From Phaeoceros laevis (lineage: Eukaryota; Anthocerotophyta; Anthocerotopsida; Notothyladales): DNA of 41,526 bases. A program made the translations under genes and the position numbers. How positions within the stretch are numbered: the stretch's first letter is position 1; every line of letters begins with the position of its first letter. The DNA lies in contig JBNGIQ010005308.1 of assembly GCA_049999765.1 (NCBI GenBank), positions 1-41,526 on the forward strand. The letters are read 5' to 3'. Below are positions 20,917 through 32,100 of the stretch, piece by piece. The notes beneath the pieces are model-generated. The model worked only from the letters and a program-made list of their open reading frames with translations, searched no databases and was not told where the DNA came from.

Positions 20917-22546
20917 CTACTCCAGATAAGGCAACGCTCCATTTGCAGCCACTGGGACTGGTGCAGATGATGTCTCAGCTGCTTGCCGCTCTTCCCTTTC
21001 CCGATTCCACAGTTCAATTTTAGCTCGTCGCTCGGCACTACCCTCACGAAGGGGTGACTTGTCTCTCCTTTGAAGTGGTGGACTGCGACTTCTACTTCTA
21101 TCCCTCCTGCCTCTCCGGTCATCATATCGGCGATCATCTCTATCTCTGTCTCTGTCGTCAAAACGACGGCCGCCACCACGACCCCTTCCGCCCCTTCCTC
21201 GACGAGGCTCATAGAAGTCTCTGTGAACAATCAGAATCAGCAGCAGTCTTCAAAACCCTTCCAGAGTATACACAATACAGACAGCTTAAACGTAAGCAGC
21301 CCAGGTTACCTGTCTCCGTATCGACGTGGACTTGCAGGGCCACGTGCTTCACCACGACCATAAGGAGAGTGACTCCTACTTCTGCTTCGTCTTCTGTAGT
21401 TCCCAAAAAGCTTCCTCCGGAGCTCCCTGCATAATCCACAACAAAAGCATCTCAGATATATATCTAGTAACTTTTATATATCTAGTAACTTTGCCTCTAG
21501 TTTCTTGGAAAACAAAGCCTCCCCTGAAAATTCTTTGCGGACCACTTCAAAGACAAAACTTCCAGAAGAAATCACTGAATTAACCTCAGCTGAAAACAGT
21601 AACATCCAAAACGATGATCACAATGCTTACCGTGAGATTTTCTTCAAGTGCATGAAGTTGCAATATCCTCCTCTATTACAGGTGTTCTCCTCATACTGCC
21701 TGCATGTTGCCTCTCGAAAGTCTGTGACGGGGGAAAAATCCACAATAATGGGGCGGCCTGCACAAGAAAGGAACGTCAGTTTTAATCTCACAAGTAACCA
21801 TTCTCGTCAAACAGAACTGATGTCAAGCCACAAACCTGCATAGAAGCGCCCATTTAGCGCATTGAGAGCAGCTGCCGCATGCTCCTCCTCCCTGAACTTC
21901 ACGTACACGTTCCCAATCTTGATGACCACACAGAACATCCGATTTGTTTGTCAGTAGCTCGCAAAAAAATAATTAAAACTGATATCCAGTTCGATAATTC
22001 TTGAGAAGTCCTTACCATGTGGTCAGCGAGGTTGTCGCAGACATTAAGGTTTTCAATCTCCCCGTACTTGCTTAGTTCCTCAAAAATGTCCTCATAGAAG
22101 TCCTGACAGAAAAATGAAAAATCAGCACGTCTTCGCTCTGGCGAGCACCACTAGCGGATGCATGAATGCTTCCGACATCCGAAAATGTGCCACAACATGA
22201 GCACAGTGCTTAGGACGTGCACAGGGAACAGTACCCGAATACGTGGAGACAACAGACAGTAGCATCAGGAACAAAATCGTCTGCAAACAGAAAGGCTAAC
22301 CTCAAAGTGTTCTTGCAGCTTGCGAGGATCAGACTGCTGGATATTGCCATGCTGATCAACACCTCCGTGAAAGCCAGCATCCGGTGACTGATACATGTTG
22401 GCCAGCAGTAGCGTCTGGCTGGCCGTGGGCCGGTTGTGTAACCTGGAGCATCGGTCGCCGTGCCGGCAGGCACCGATCTTGAAATAGAAGGGACAGTTCA
22501 CCCTGTCCTTCTCCGTTCCGAAGATAGAGGCCAAGTGCTCCGCCAT
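20917..22546 (-). CDS. U2AF35: U2AF small subunit (U2AF35), pre-mRNA splicing factor (320 aa, 6 exons)
   Basis: Exons in transcript order are 22546-22301, 22102-22016, 21917-21836, 21757-21631, 21426-21310 and 21220-20917; all join in phase (963 nt, stop TAG). The protein begins [20 protein letters not shown] and contains the first CCCH finger (C-x8-C-x5-C-x3-[19 protein letters not shown]). A UHM/RRM follows ([40 protein letters not shown]), then [20 protein letters not shown] and the second CCCH finger (C-x7-C-x5-C-x3-H). The tail is Gly/Arg- and Arg/Ser-rich ([19 protein letters not shown]), typical of plant U2AF35. In the U2AF heterodimer this subunit recognises the 3' splice-site AG in the nucleus. 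A TATATAAA element on the opposite side at about 22847-22856, roughly 300 bases upstream of the ATG, could be its TATA box. Confidence 0.96.
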
Positions 22547-22843
22547 GGCTCAACGCCCTCGGCTACTCACGAAGAACTTCAGTTGCCTGCTTTGGCAGCC
22601 CTCCTCCGCGAAACAAGCTACAGCACTGGAACCCACAAGCTGCCTCAAGTCCCAACCTGCGACCTGCAAGCAAGCAGAACGCAACAGCAGCGCAGGGACG
22701 CAGAAGTACGGAATAGACGCGCCAAAACGACGACGCCGCTACTGTGCGGGCATCTCATTCCCGAGAACGAGTTAGGGAAGCCAGCTTCTGAGAAAGAAGA
22801 GCTCACAGGGGAGGGTTTAGGGCTAGGAATTTACCTCGGCCTC

Positions 22844-22858
22844 TGGTTATATAAACCC
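22844..22858 (-). promoter_or_regulatory. Possible TATA box for U2AF35
   Basis: The sequence GGTTATATAAACC reads as a TATA-like element on the minus strand, about 300 bases upstream of the U2AF35 start codon. A leader of roughly 270 bases would follow. This is position and consensus only. Confidence 0.35.
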
Positions 22859-23805
22859 TTTTCTGGTTCTTTTTCGAGCTGAGTTCGAAGTTCGAACTCA
22901 TACTGCTTACGGCTTCCAAAGCACGAAATGCCGAAACACAAGAGTTTTGGATGGAAGTGGGAGGGTGCCTTGAACTGCCTTCACGCCTCAATCTAGACAC
23001 TTACACACTTAGTGATCACAAAAAAGTCCCAAGTCGTAATGAGAAGAAGAACTTTGTTACGTGCTTATGAGGCATGCTCCACATATCACATGTTATAAAC
23101 CAAGAGCTAAAAGCCTAGAACCCTAACATGGTCTTTACATATATATTTTTGAGGATTGCAAAGGAATCAACTTGTTTGGCCATGACATGGATAGGTTTAC
23201 CACTACTACAAAGGATATGCATATTCTTAAAATGTGCTCATATGTCCTATATATTCCAAGCACACTCATCTATTACAATTTCCAAGTTCCAATGTCCAAT
23301 GGTGACTTAAAAATGTGTGGTTATTTGGCTTTATTTGGTATTGGTACTGTACTCCTTTGGTGATGATGATGATTAATGATGACGTTCGGGATTCAGCACG
23401 AAGGCAATAACAAGCTAACCATGAGTTTGGGATGTTAGCACCAACATATTTGTGGCACCAACTGTTAGCCCTAACTATTTAGCAGCGCCAACTCAAGGAG
23501 AAACGAATGGGGGACCTAGAATCATGTCTAAATCTCGAAAAACATACTTACCTATCAGAGAGATGGCAGCTTTTGAGACTGGGGATGTCCAGTACAAGAG
23601 AAGCAGACGGAAGAACCTATCACCCATGGGGAGAGAGCATGGCAGGGAGCAACCATCTACCTGGCGATTGCCAGGTAGGAACTGTGCCACGTGGGAACTC
23701 AGCCTGAGCGTAAATAAGGCAGTCGAGACTCGAGAGCCTCCAAGCGGATCCACCCCGCGGCCCTGCAATGCTCGGGTGGGTGCCGGCTACGCCGGGACGG
23801 GACCG
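22859..23805. other. Intergenic, partly AT-rich
   Basis: No gene recognised. 23030-23450 is noticeably AT-rich compared with its surroundings. Short frames here lack motifs. Confidence 0.5.
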
Positions 23806-23871
23806 CCTCTCTCTCTCTCTCACATCCCCCTCTCTTCCCTCGACTGGTAGAGAAAGAGAGAGAGAGAGAGA
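23806..23871. repeat. (CT)n / (GA)n inverted microsatellites
   Basis: A CT tract at 23806-23820 is followed about 29 bases later by a GA tract at 23849-23871. The two are complementary, so the segment can fold as a hairpin. GAGA/CT tracts also occur in plant promoters, but no start codon of a supported gene is nearby. Confidence 0.8.
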
Positions 23872-23952
23872 TTTGCTTCTCGTGCTGGAGTCTGCGTTCA
23901 AACTTGACGCGGTGTCCGTCGTCAACTTGCCTAGCAAGTGGACTGCGGACAA

Positions 23953-24300
23953 TCTAAGAGCGGTTTCGCATGGTGACGGCTCCGGCTCCTTGGAAAGAAC
24001 CGGAATCGGAATGGGTACGTTCGCGTGACCAGACTTTAAAAAAGGCATGAGTAACGAGGCACGGGCTGATGCCCGTGGGATTTCGTACATTTTAAGGCTA
24101 GCTCACGGCAAACTTTGTGCCTGGCACGAAGTTTGCCGGTGTGGCCGGTGGATGCACGGGCTGCTGGCCGTATCCCGGAGCCGGACGCGTTTTTAGGAAA
24201 CCCCTACATGAGGTTTTTTTTTATCCATCACCCCCTCAATTTCTTTGTCGCGACGTGCGTTCCAGAGCCGGAGCCGTCACCATGCGAAACCGCTCTTAGA
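23953..24300. mobile_element. Foldback / MITE-like element with perfect 36-bp terminal inverted repeats
   Basis: The 36 bases at 23953-23988 (starting TCTAAGAGCGGTTTCGCATG) are the exact reverse complement of 24265-24300. The unit is 348 bp long and non-coding. Its centre carries a second hairpin: 24106-24121 (CGGCAAACTTTGTGCC) pairs with 24123-24138 with one mismatch and a one-base loop. Another short one, CGGGCTGATGCCCG, lies near 24062-24075. Inverted ends, small size and lack of coding capacity fit a non-autonomous DNA element. No clear target-site duplication is visible (only a possible AA), so the superfamily is not assigned. Confidence 0.6.
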
Positions 24301-24966
24301 AAAGAGCCGTATCGTAAAAAAATGAACAAAACAGGACTATGCTCTACGCGTAGGGGCTAGTCCTCTCGGGTCCCTGGTCACCGCTGCCTCCACTTCTCCG
24401 CGGGTTCAGCTGTCCTCACTGTCGAAGATCAGCGTGACAAGGAGCTGAACCGTGCGACTCAGCGGCAGAAGTCGAAGCGTCCTGCCGTCTAAGTGCATCT
24501 GCGGTAGGATTTCCGTGCGTTTCCGCCAGCAGCTATCTCAGATGCGCTTAAGCTCGGTGAGGAACACTGACGGGGTTGCAGGACAAGCAGATTACTACCG
24601 CGGAGGCATGCGGTGCACATCGGTGGCAGCAGCAAAGGTCAGGCAGGGGAGGGCTTCCTGTTCTCATTGGCCAAATTTCTTTTACTCGGTGGGACACTCT
24701 CCGACTAGCTTGGCGGAGGATGAGCTACATTTTTATCTTGTACGGGGCATATTCTCCAGCTAGCTTGGTACTATCGTATGTGTACACTTGATCCGGCATT
24801 CCAGCTCCACTGTTTGTTGTAAATTGAGCTGCAAATTATTCTACCTCCGAACGAGAGACAAGCGCAGTGTAGCAAGGTCTGGTTCTTGATGCCGTGCAGG
24901 AGTTCGCAGGATACGCAAAAGGTCTGAGGAGGACAGAAGGTTAAGTGGAGAATCGGTTCACCGAAA
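24301..24966. promoter_or_regulatory. Upstream region / leader of DUF716 gene
   Basis: No separate gene seen. The last few hundred bases before ATG 24967 should hold the promoter and 5' leader; a leader intron is possible but not demonstrated. Confidence 0.4.
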
Positions 24967-25935
24967 ATGGGGTGGTTTTTACCTTCGCACATGGATCAAG
25001 GGGTGATCTTTGGAGCTCTGGGGATATGGCACCTGGCGAATACTCTGAATTCATTTGTGAAGACTCCTAAGGAGTTTCGCTATAGGACATGGTTTCCAGT
25101 CCAACTGCCAGGATCTCTCAGATACGGGGAGTTGTGGACTCTCTTGCTTATTGTCATCATTTTCATAATCAAGCAGCTCTCAAGAGCTTCCTCCGACTTC
25201 AACGCTGGGATTATTCAAATGGAGCATATGCAGAGATATCAGCACGTCACCTTTGCCTTGTTCTTCTTTGTCTACACAGTTGTCGGGCTTCTTAGCGAGA
25301 ACTTCAGTGTGCTGCCTTTGCCTGAGGGAGCACTGCAGGCAACCTTTGCCTTGGGTTTTGCTGTAGAATTCCTTGTGTTTCGCCTAGGCCATCATCCGGG
25401 GGACACTCTCGAGAGCTTCGTGCACATGCTTATGCAGATTATCCTTGTTATGCTCGTCACCTTCATGTTACTGGAAATAGTGATGCCAAGGAGCTTCCTG
25501 ATCTCTGTGGCTAGGTGTATGGTGCTTGTTTTCAAGGGGACATGGTTCTTTAACATTGGCCTTCTCATCAACTTCGACGCTTTTCTCCCAGCCGGCTGCA
25601 CCAGGGGCCCGAACGACTTTCCATTTTGTGACAACCGGGAGGCTTACATGCGTGCTAGGTCACTGCAGGTGCTCGTCTTCGGGCTGCATATAGCCGGGAT
25701 ACTGGTTTCCACATATCTGGCATATGCTGTATTGGTGCATGCACATGTCTTCCCTGTATGCAAGACACACTATCACAAGCTGGAGTTTGTGGAGCCTACT
25801 GACGAACTCGATGGTAGTCACACTGTTCCTTTCATTAGCATTGTTCCCAGGTCTCTTTCCAGGCGCTTTAGCAGTAAGAGCAACAGCCCTGTTAGAAAGA
25901 AGAGCACGAGCCCTACTCGGGCTCCGGTCACTTGA
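24967..25935 (+). CDS. DUF716 / TMEM45-family membrane protein (322 aa, intronless)
   Basis: A single frame from ATG 24967 to TGA. The start MGWFLPSHMDQGVIFGALGI with WHL has the family's early His/Gly-x-W pattern. It is followed by the hallmark EHMQRYQHVTFALFFFVYTV, LPLPEGALQATFALGFAVEF and the His-containing segment FRLGHHPGDTLESFVHMLMQ. About seven hydrophobic segments are spread through residues 10-250. The C-terminal 60 residues are hydrophilic and Ser/Arg/Pro rich (SRRFSSKSNSP..KKSTSPTR), a likely cytosolic, phosphorylatable tail. Plant DUF716 members have been called viral-response proteins, but the molecular function is not established. Family assignment rests on motif order and topology. 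Confidence 0.85.
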   Translation: MGWFLPSHMDQGVIFGALGIWHLANTLNSFVKTPKEFRYRTWFPVQLPGSLRYGELWTLLLIVIIFIIKQLSRASSDFNAGIIQMEHMQRYQHVTFALFFFVYTVVGLLSENFSVLPLPEGALQATFALGFAVEFLVFRLGHHPGDTLESFVHMLMQIILVMLVTFMLLEIVMPRSFLISVARCMVLVFKGTWFFNIGLLINFDAFLPAGCTRGPNDFPFCDNREAYMRARSLQVLVFGLHIAGILVSTYLAYAVLVHAHVFPVCKTHYHKLEFVEPTDELDGSHTVPFISIVPRSLSRRFSSKSNSPVRKKSTSPTRAPVT

Positions 25936-27385
25936 ACCATGCTTCGACAAGATTTTGATCATGCCCTCGTTCAGCGCAATTTGGCTTTCCCTGTCTGGAG
26001 AGGTCTTGCCATTGCTCAGCAGAAAGGACAACCAATTTGTTTGACAGATTCGCCCTTACTGCCTCCATGTAGAGATGTTAATGTGTTATCTCGTTTCTCA
26101 AATGTGACGCGTTTCAGATTTCAGTTGTAGAAGGACGTCGGCACTTCTTATAGGAATTCTTTCACAACAAGACTAGACAATAATACTCCAGAACTCTCTC
26201 GATGGATTGTGCACCCTACTGCCGGCATTCATTCTCTTCGTTCACTCCTGCTTAATTGGAATTGTGAGTGTTGGTTAACGGGTGGAACCTGTATAGAGGC
26301 CTGGTGCAGCCTTGTCCACCTGGCCGACGTTATCCAGGCAGAGCCGTGATTACTTAGCAGCCGATTTGAGACACAAGCCTTTGGTGTTTCGCAACAATTA
26401 GGCCAAGGGCTTGAGGCCAAGGACAGCTTTGTGCGCACTCGTCGTGGAGGAATGCTTAGTAGGAGGTGCTTTGTCGATGTCTTACATGCTTAAGAGTGAT
26501 TTTCTTTGGTGAAGATGTACTGTTGGGTTTTGTTTTTAAATGGAGAATATTGGCGGTTTGCTCGAGTTGTCGAGCCTTGAGAGCTCGGTGTGTTCGGAAT
26601 CGGCTAAGTATGTGTTCAGGGACTCCGTCCGTGTTTGAGTGGCTTGTGACCGTAAGCAGGACGCCTGAGCAAAAACACGAGACACTTCTCTGTTGCCCGG
26701 GGGCTGGAGGAAGGTGTACAGTCGGGGAAAAAGTCACAGCACGCAATTACCATGCACAGCACCTGGAGACTCAGGGAGAGAGGGCGGAACATCACTCTAT
26801 GAATATTACTGAGGGAGGTGGTGCTTTAAGCTACATTGAGGGATATGCACGGAAGCCAAAGTGAGAAGGAAAGAGAGTTTCACATCCGCCTCGGCCTGGA
26901 CACAATAGGGGCAATAGGGGGACTCAAAGTTACCCCCGTCGTGGCACGGTCACGGCCAACTCGGAGTTGGCCGTGACGGAGGTGACCGGCCCGTTTGCTC
27001 CAGGCCGTGGAGGTGCTGTGAGGCAAAAAGCGACCTGACAGAACCTGAGGTTCGTTGTGTTGAGAAAACAACTTGGGCTAAATTTGAAGGAGCCCGATGA
27101 TGACACTTCACCTTCTATGGATACTCGTGTGCACTGATGCTGACGTGTTCAGGCTTTCCCCTAAAAAACACTTGGCCAGGTGCGAGGCCCGCTGCGCGCC
27201 ATGGCATGTGACCATGGCTCTCCCTCCTCCATACCATCTCTCCTGCTTTCTCTCAGTACCCCAGCTACCGGCTACTCACGCCACGGGCTCCCTACGGGCT
27301 ACGGGATCTTCACCGTGACGTGAACTGGACGGAATGTGAAGGTTTGAAACCTTCGGGCTATGGCGCTCCGTAGCCTTCTTGCAAA
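25936..27385. other. Intergenic region downstream of DUF716 gene
   Basis: No supported gene. A hairpin lies at 26949-26977: GTCACGGCCAACTC, one base, then its exact reverse complement. Confidence 0.5.
26949..26977. repeat. 14-bp perfect inverted repeat, 1-base spacer
   Basis: GTCACGGCCAACTC at 26949-26962 and its reverse complement at 26964-26977 flank a single G. No T-run follows and no gene ends immediately before it. Function unknown. Confidence 0.85.
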
Positions 27386-27389
27386 TTTT

Positions 27390-27720
27390 GAATGCACCGC
27401 TGCGCCGCGCCTAGGCCCAGCAGAGCCTCGCCCCGCCGCGCCCAGCAGCGCCGCACAGCACAGCGCCCTGGCCCAGCAGAGCCTAGCCGCGCCGCGCCCA
27501 GGCCCGGCAGAGCCTCGCCCAGCTTGACCTGCAGGACCAGCAAAGCCTCGCGGCGCCGCACCCAGGGAAGGCATGGCGGGACGGGATGCAGGGAGGCAGG
27601 GCGGGGCTGCGGTAGCTGGCCAGGCAGGCTGGCCTAGGCATGACGGGACGGGGCTGCGGGTAGCTAGCAAGCTCGGAGGGCAAGGGGCGGGCTGCGGGCA
27701 TGGGCGGGCAGCTGGCTAGG
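27390..27720. repeat. GC-rich imperfect tandem repeats
   Basis: Two parts. 27390-27540 repeats the word GCGCCGCGCC-AGGCCC-CAGAGCCTCGCCC with a spacing near 88 bases and many CCCAGCAG sub-repeats. 27570-27720 repeats GGGACGGG-CTGCGG-TAGCT. Open Ala/Arg/Gly/Pro-rich frames on both strands follow from base composition and are not called as genes. Confidence 0.75.
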
Positions 27721-28105
27721 TATAGCGTAAAAGGCCCTAGATACGAAACTCTGGAGTCTGGACACAATACGTGAGAAGCGAGCGGCCTGCCGCGTTGGCC
27801 GCAAGGGTCCCGTGCTCAGCTTACCTTGCCTTGACAGGTGTCACATATACACCTGGACACTCGCCTGGGCGTCTCGCTTTTGGTGAAAATTACGATGGAG
27901 CCCACAGTCGCAAGTTACTGCCGGGGAGATGAACAGCCTTCTCATCGCATCACAACTCCTGCCTTGTCCGCCCATCACCAATGTCAACTGGAGCTTACAA
28001 GAATCTGTGCAAGAATCTACGCCAATTCATCAGTGTCCATTGGTCTCAGCGCCGGCAGCACGCAATTCAGGGGAGCTCCTTTCCAAATATAGGAACTCCA
28101 ATGAA

Positions 28106-29030
28106 ATGCGTCTTCTTCCAGGGGTGGTGGCCCTCTTCTGGTGGATAATATGCCTTTGTGCCTCTGCCACTCATGAAGTGTGCCGGTGTCCTTGGTTTGA
28201 GGGGCCTTCGTTGTGCTGCGGTGCCGGTGTCCCAGGCGACCCTATTCGTCCTTGTCTATGGTGTAAAGCAGATCGACCCTGAGAACTGGCCAAATGTCGC
28301 AGCACCCGTGGTTCAAGAAGATAGACTTGTGACATTCAAAGGCGAGCAGCAATTCCTGATTCTGTCAAGATTACAGGGTCGTTGTTGTACACAGAATGTT
28401 AGTCTGCCGGGGGGGCATCCCTCGCCTGAATATGTTGTAACTATTGGATACTGCAAGATTTCTTCAATGCAGAGGAAAGAGGTTGGTTGGACCTACAATC
28501 AGGTTAGATTGTGTGTAATGTTTGGATCAAATGGCAGCTTGCTCATTCCTCATTAAACTGTCCAACCACTAGAAATTTCATCAGCTTGGCAGGTGGCACT
28601 AGTGCACCTGCATATCAAGTTGCTGCTGAAAGTTCCTTATCCAGTGCCAACTGTACCGCCGTCCAACTTCAGGTGTGGGACTGCATTTCATGTCTCAAGC
28701 AGAGATTGTGGAACATAAAGAGAAGAAGGTTATTGTTCAAGTGACACAATAGCCCGAGGTGTGCTTTAACTAGTATCATTCAGGTTGTGAAGCCCAAATG
28801 AATCACTGTACAAATAGATTATGCACTCGCTTTTTGTAACACAAGTTAGCTCGCTCCCGTGCTCATTGGACCCTGTAGTGCACTGGCCCTTGAGCAGAGC
28901 TTTGCTGTGGCTTGTCCTATGGTTGATGTATTTGCTGAGTTTGGCAAACACAAAGACTTCAAAGCCTGCCTCTCTGACAAAGACTCTGCTGGAATCTCTG
29001 CTGGTTTGCAGATACTCAGTGAACGCCTGA
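28106..29030 (+). CDS. Probable type I membrane/secretory protein, unidentified
   Basis: ATG 28106 opens a signal-peptide-like start (MRLLPGVVALFWWIICLCAS). A 58-base GT-AG intron (about 28178-28235) would join it in phase to ATLFVLVYGVKQIDPENWPN, VVQEDRLVTFKGEQQFLILS and, after possibly another intron, PEYVVTIGY. Further exons are likely near 28593-28660 (VALVHLHIKLLLKVPYP) and at 28898-29030. In one frame the last exon gives a transmembrane helix (ALLWLVLWLMYLLSL) followed by a short tail and TGA. Signal peptide, lumenal domain and C-terminal helix suggest a type I membrane protein of the secretory pathway. I recognise no family. Exon joins between 28380 and 28898 are not resolved. The gene ends about 120 bases before the potassium-channel start. 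Confidence 0.45.
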
Positions 29031-29148
29031 AATCCTTTAAAAGTAAGGACCACCTTTTCTATTAGGAATGACGGTCCGGCATGCTGCAAGTTAGCTCTTG
29101 CACTTGGAAGACGCAGCAGAGTCGTGGCAAGGAGGGGGTGAGACAGCT

Positions 29149-32100
29149 ATGTTTTTGTCGAAGAGGTCTTCTGTGGTGACTGATGATGACTCCGACTATG
29201 ATGTGCAAGAGTTCGATGACAAATTGGACAACTCATTAAGGGGACGCCTTGCAAGAATTGTGAAAAAAAATAGCAGCACCTTGGATATCCGTGGTGCATC
29301 ACTCAGAATACATCAGAGATGGACCATCCAACCAAATAATCGGTGAGGCGGCTGTCTCTAACCTTATTCTCTGGTTCTACACGTGGTGACAAAGCCTGTA
29401 GACCTGTTGTTCACAGAACTTACGCTGTTTCTTTGTTATTTTTAGCTTTTGATTGATGCGTATACTGTTTGCAGGAAATATGCATTATGGACAAACTTTA
29501 TTCTCTTGTTGGCACTCTACTCCTCATGTTTCACACCAGTGGAGTTCGCCTTCTTCCGTGGCTTACCAAGCGGCTTGTGGAGTGCCGACATAAGTGTGCA
29601 GCTTGTCTTCCTTGCTGATGTCATTTTCACATTCTTCGTGGGATACAAAAATGTCCGGACATACAGGGTTGTCACTGATTTCAAGTCCATTGCCTTGAGG
29701 TAAATCGCACAAATGCTTCTGTTCTTGTAAGTACAGCATGTTCGTGTGAATCACAACTGGTTGTAAATGCATTGTGTCTTTGTACAAATAAGCAGGATTC
29801 CTATAGCATTGGATGCCACCAGCTGAATAGGCTCCTTTTCAAGATTTCGAGGCTGAGAATGGTGCTACCAATTCGTCCATTACCTTTTGCAGGTATGTAA
29901 AGACTGACTTCGTATGGGACTTTCTGGCGTGTTTACCATGGGACTCCATTTACAAGGTAACCTGCTTGTGCATAATGGACGTAAAAGGGCTGCAAGCTGA
30001 ACGTTGTATTACTAAATGCTGGGGATGTCAAAAGAAATCATTCGGTGACTTTTTAAGTGGGGGTCAGCTGATCAGTTTCTACTCTTGTAAACACAGGCAC
30101 TTGGTCGGAAGGAGGTGGTTAGGTACTTGGTGTGTATTCGTCTCTATCGTGTGCGGAAGATAACAGTTTTCTTGGAAAGAATGGAAAAGGACATACGCTT
30201 CAATTACTTCTCCACCAGGATTGTGAAGCTCTTGTTCGTGGAGCTGTACTGCACACATCTTGCTGCTTGTGGATTTTACTACCTTGCAACTACAATACCA
30301 GAAGCAAGGGAGGGTGAGACCTGGATTGGCAGTCTCCAGTTAGGTGACAGGACATACCATGACTTTCGGCATATTGATTTGGCTACAAGATACATCACCT
30401 CACTTTATTGGGCCATCCTTACCATGTCTACAGTGGGTAAGTGTACCATGCAGCCTGGAGCAGTTCCCTGTTGTAGAATAAATATGTAGAATATATGGTG
30501 CGGATGTGTATTTACGATGGCTTAGCCCGGTGAATCCAACTTTCATGTTTAAGTGACCTCCAAGTGTGTATACCGCTTGCCCCGAGGACTGTAGGACGTC
30601 ACCATAGTCGAGGACTTGAGCTTTGAGTGTGACGTCACTAACGCAGCTTTCTTTACAGGTTATGGCGACATACATGCTGTCAGCACCCGCGAAATGCTTT
30701 TCATCATTATTTTTGTCTCTGCCGACATGATATTGGGTGCATATCTTATAGGAAATATGACTGCATTGATTGTCAAAGGTTCTGAGACTGAGAAGTTTCG
30801 GGATAAAATGGCCCAGCTTATCAAGTACATGAATGGAAATCACCTAAATAGAGACATAAGGCGGCAAATGAAGAATCACGCCCGACTGCAATTTGAGAGC
30901 AACTTTGCAGATGACAGTATCATTGAAGATCTTCCTCGGTCAATACGAGCTCAGGTTTGGCCTTAGATATATTGGTGCCCCTCATACTTGTTTTTGCCCG
31001 TGCCCTAGGACTGTTCAGGCCTCAGTCAATGATAAACAGTTTCAGTATGTCTTCATTTCTAGATTGATGACATTGGTTGTCTTATTGTTCTTAACAGATT
31101 GCTACAGAGCTCTATCATGAAACAGTGGAGCATGTGCCTTTGTTCAAAGGTTGCACACGTGACTTTATTAGCCAGATTGTGAGTAAGCATTATGTCTTCC
31201 CTTGTGCTGCATTGCAGCAAACTGTGCTAGCGACCTTTACCTCATAAGTCCGTCTGGTCCTCATAGGTATCAAGAGTTCGAGAGGAGTACTTCTTACCCG
31301 GTGAAGTGATACTAGCACAAAGAGACGCAGCTGACCAGCTTTATTTCGTCGTACACGGGGAATTGGTATATGGCTGCCTAAAGATGCTTTTCAAGAAGGA
31401 TAGTTGACAGCACGTTATGGCTTAAAGGTTCTACCCGTTTTTGCTGCAGGAGGAAATTATAGTGGCTGATGATGGTGGGAATAGCATTGTTTCGGAGCTT
31501 GGTCAGTTTTCTGTCTTTGGCGAAGTAGCTGTTCTTTGCAACGTTCCTCAACCACACACTGTTCGAGTGACCCAGCTTTGTAAGTTGCTGAGGTTGGATA
31601 AGGAGTCTTTCACGAGCTTGTTGCAGCTGTATTACTTGGATAGCCGTCAGATTATCAAGAACCTACTGGTGGTATGGTCCTGTATCCCTGGTTCAGTAGT
31701 TGAGCTTGGCAGCTACGGGTTGTTGTATGTTTCGTTTCAAGTTGTTTGGACCTTAACTGCGTGGGCTATGCTACAGGGTAAAGACTCTGATTACCGACTC
31801 CGGCAGAGAGCAGCAGACATCAATTATCTGATTTCAAAACAGGAAGCCGAACTAGCTCTGATGTTGAATCATGCTGCTTTCCAAGGAGACTTACCTCAAT
31901 TAAAGCAGCTTGTCAAGGCTGGTGCAGATCCTACAAGGACAGACTACTCCGGAAGAACAGCTCTTGTAGGTTCCTCTTCAAGCTCAAAACTAAGTCAACC
32001 CTTTGTACCATTGCATATGAGCTCAGAAGTTCACTAGTTTGGTTGTGGGCTGAAGCACCTCGCAGCTTCCAAGGGCTACGACGATATTGTTCTTTACCTT

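Noticed and set aside
26466-26864. 132-codon plus-strand frame
   Set aside because: Starts at a non-ATG codon and has no recognisable motif or hydrophobic pattern.
26949-26977. Inverted repeat considered as a transcription terminator
   Set aside because: No T-run and no gene ending next to it; intrinsic terminators are bacterial.
27299-27767. Overlapping Ala/Arg/Pro-rich open frames on both strands
   Set aside because: They follow from GC-rich repeats lacking stops; no start context, domain or codon pattern supports them.
29701-29892. Intron segment reading FKISRLRMVLPIRPLPFA in one frame
   Set aside because: It resembles a basic S4-like stretch, but the flanking exons join in phase without it and match the SKOR protein directly.
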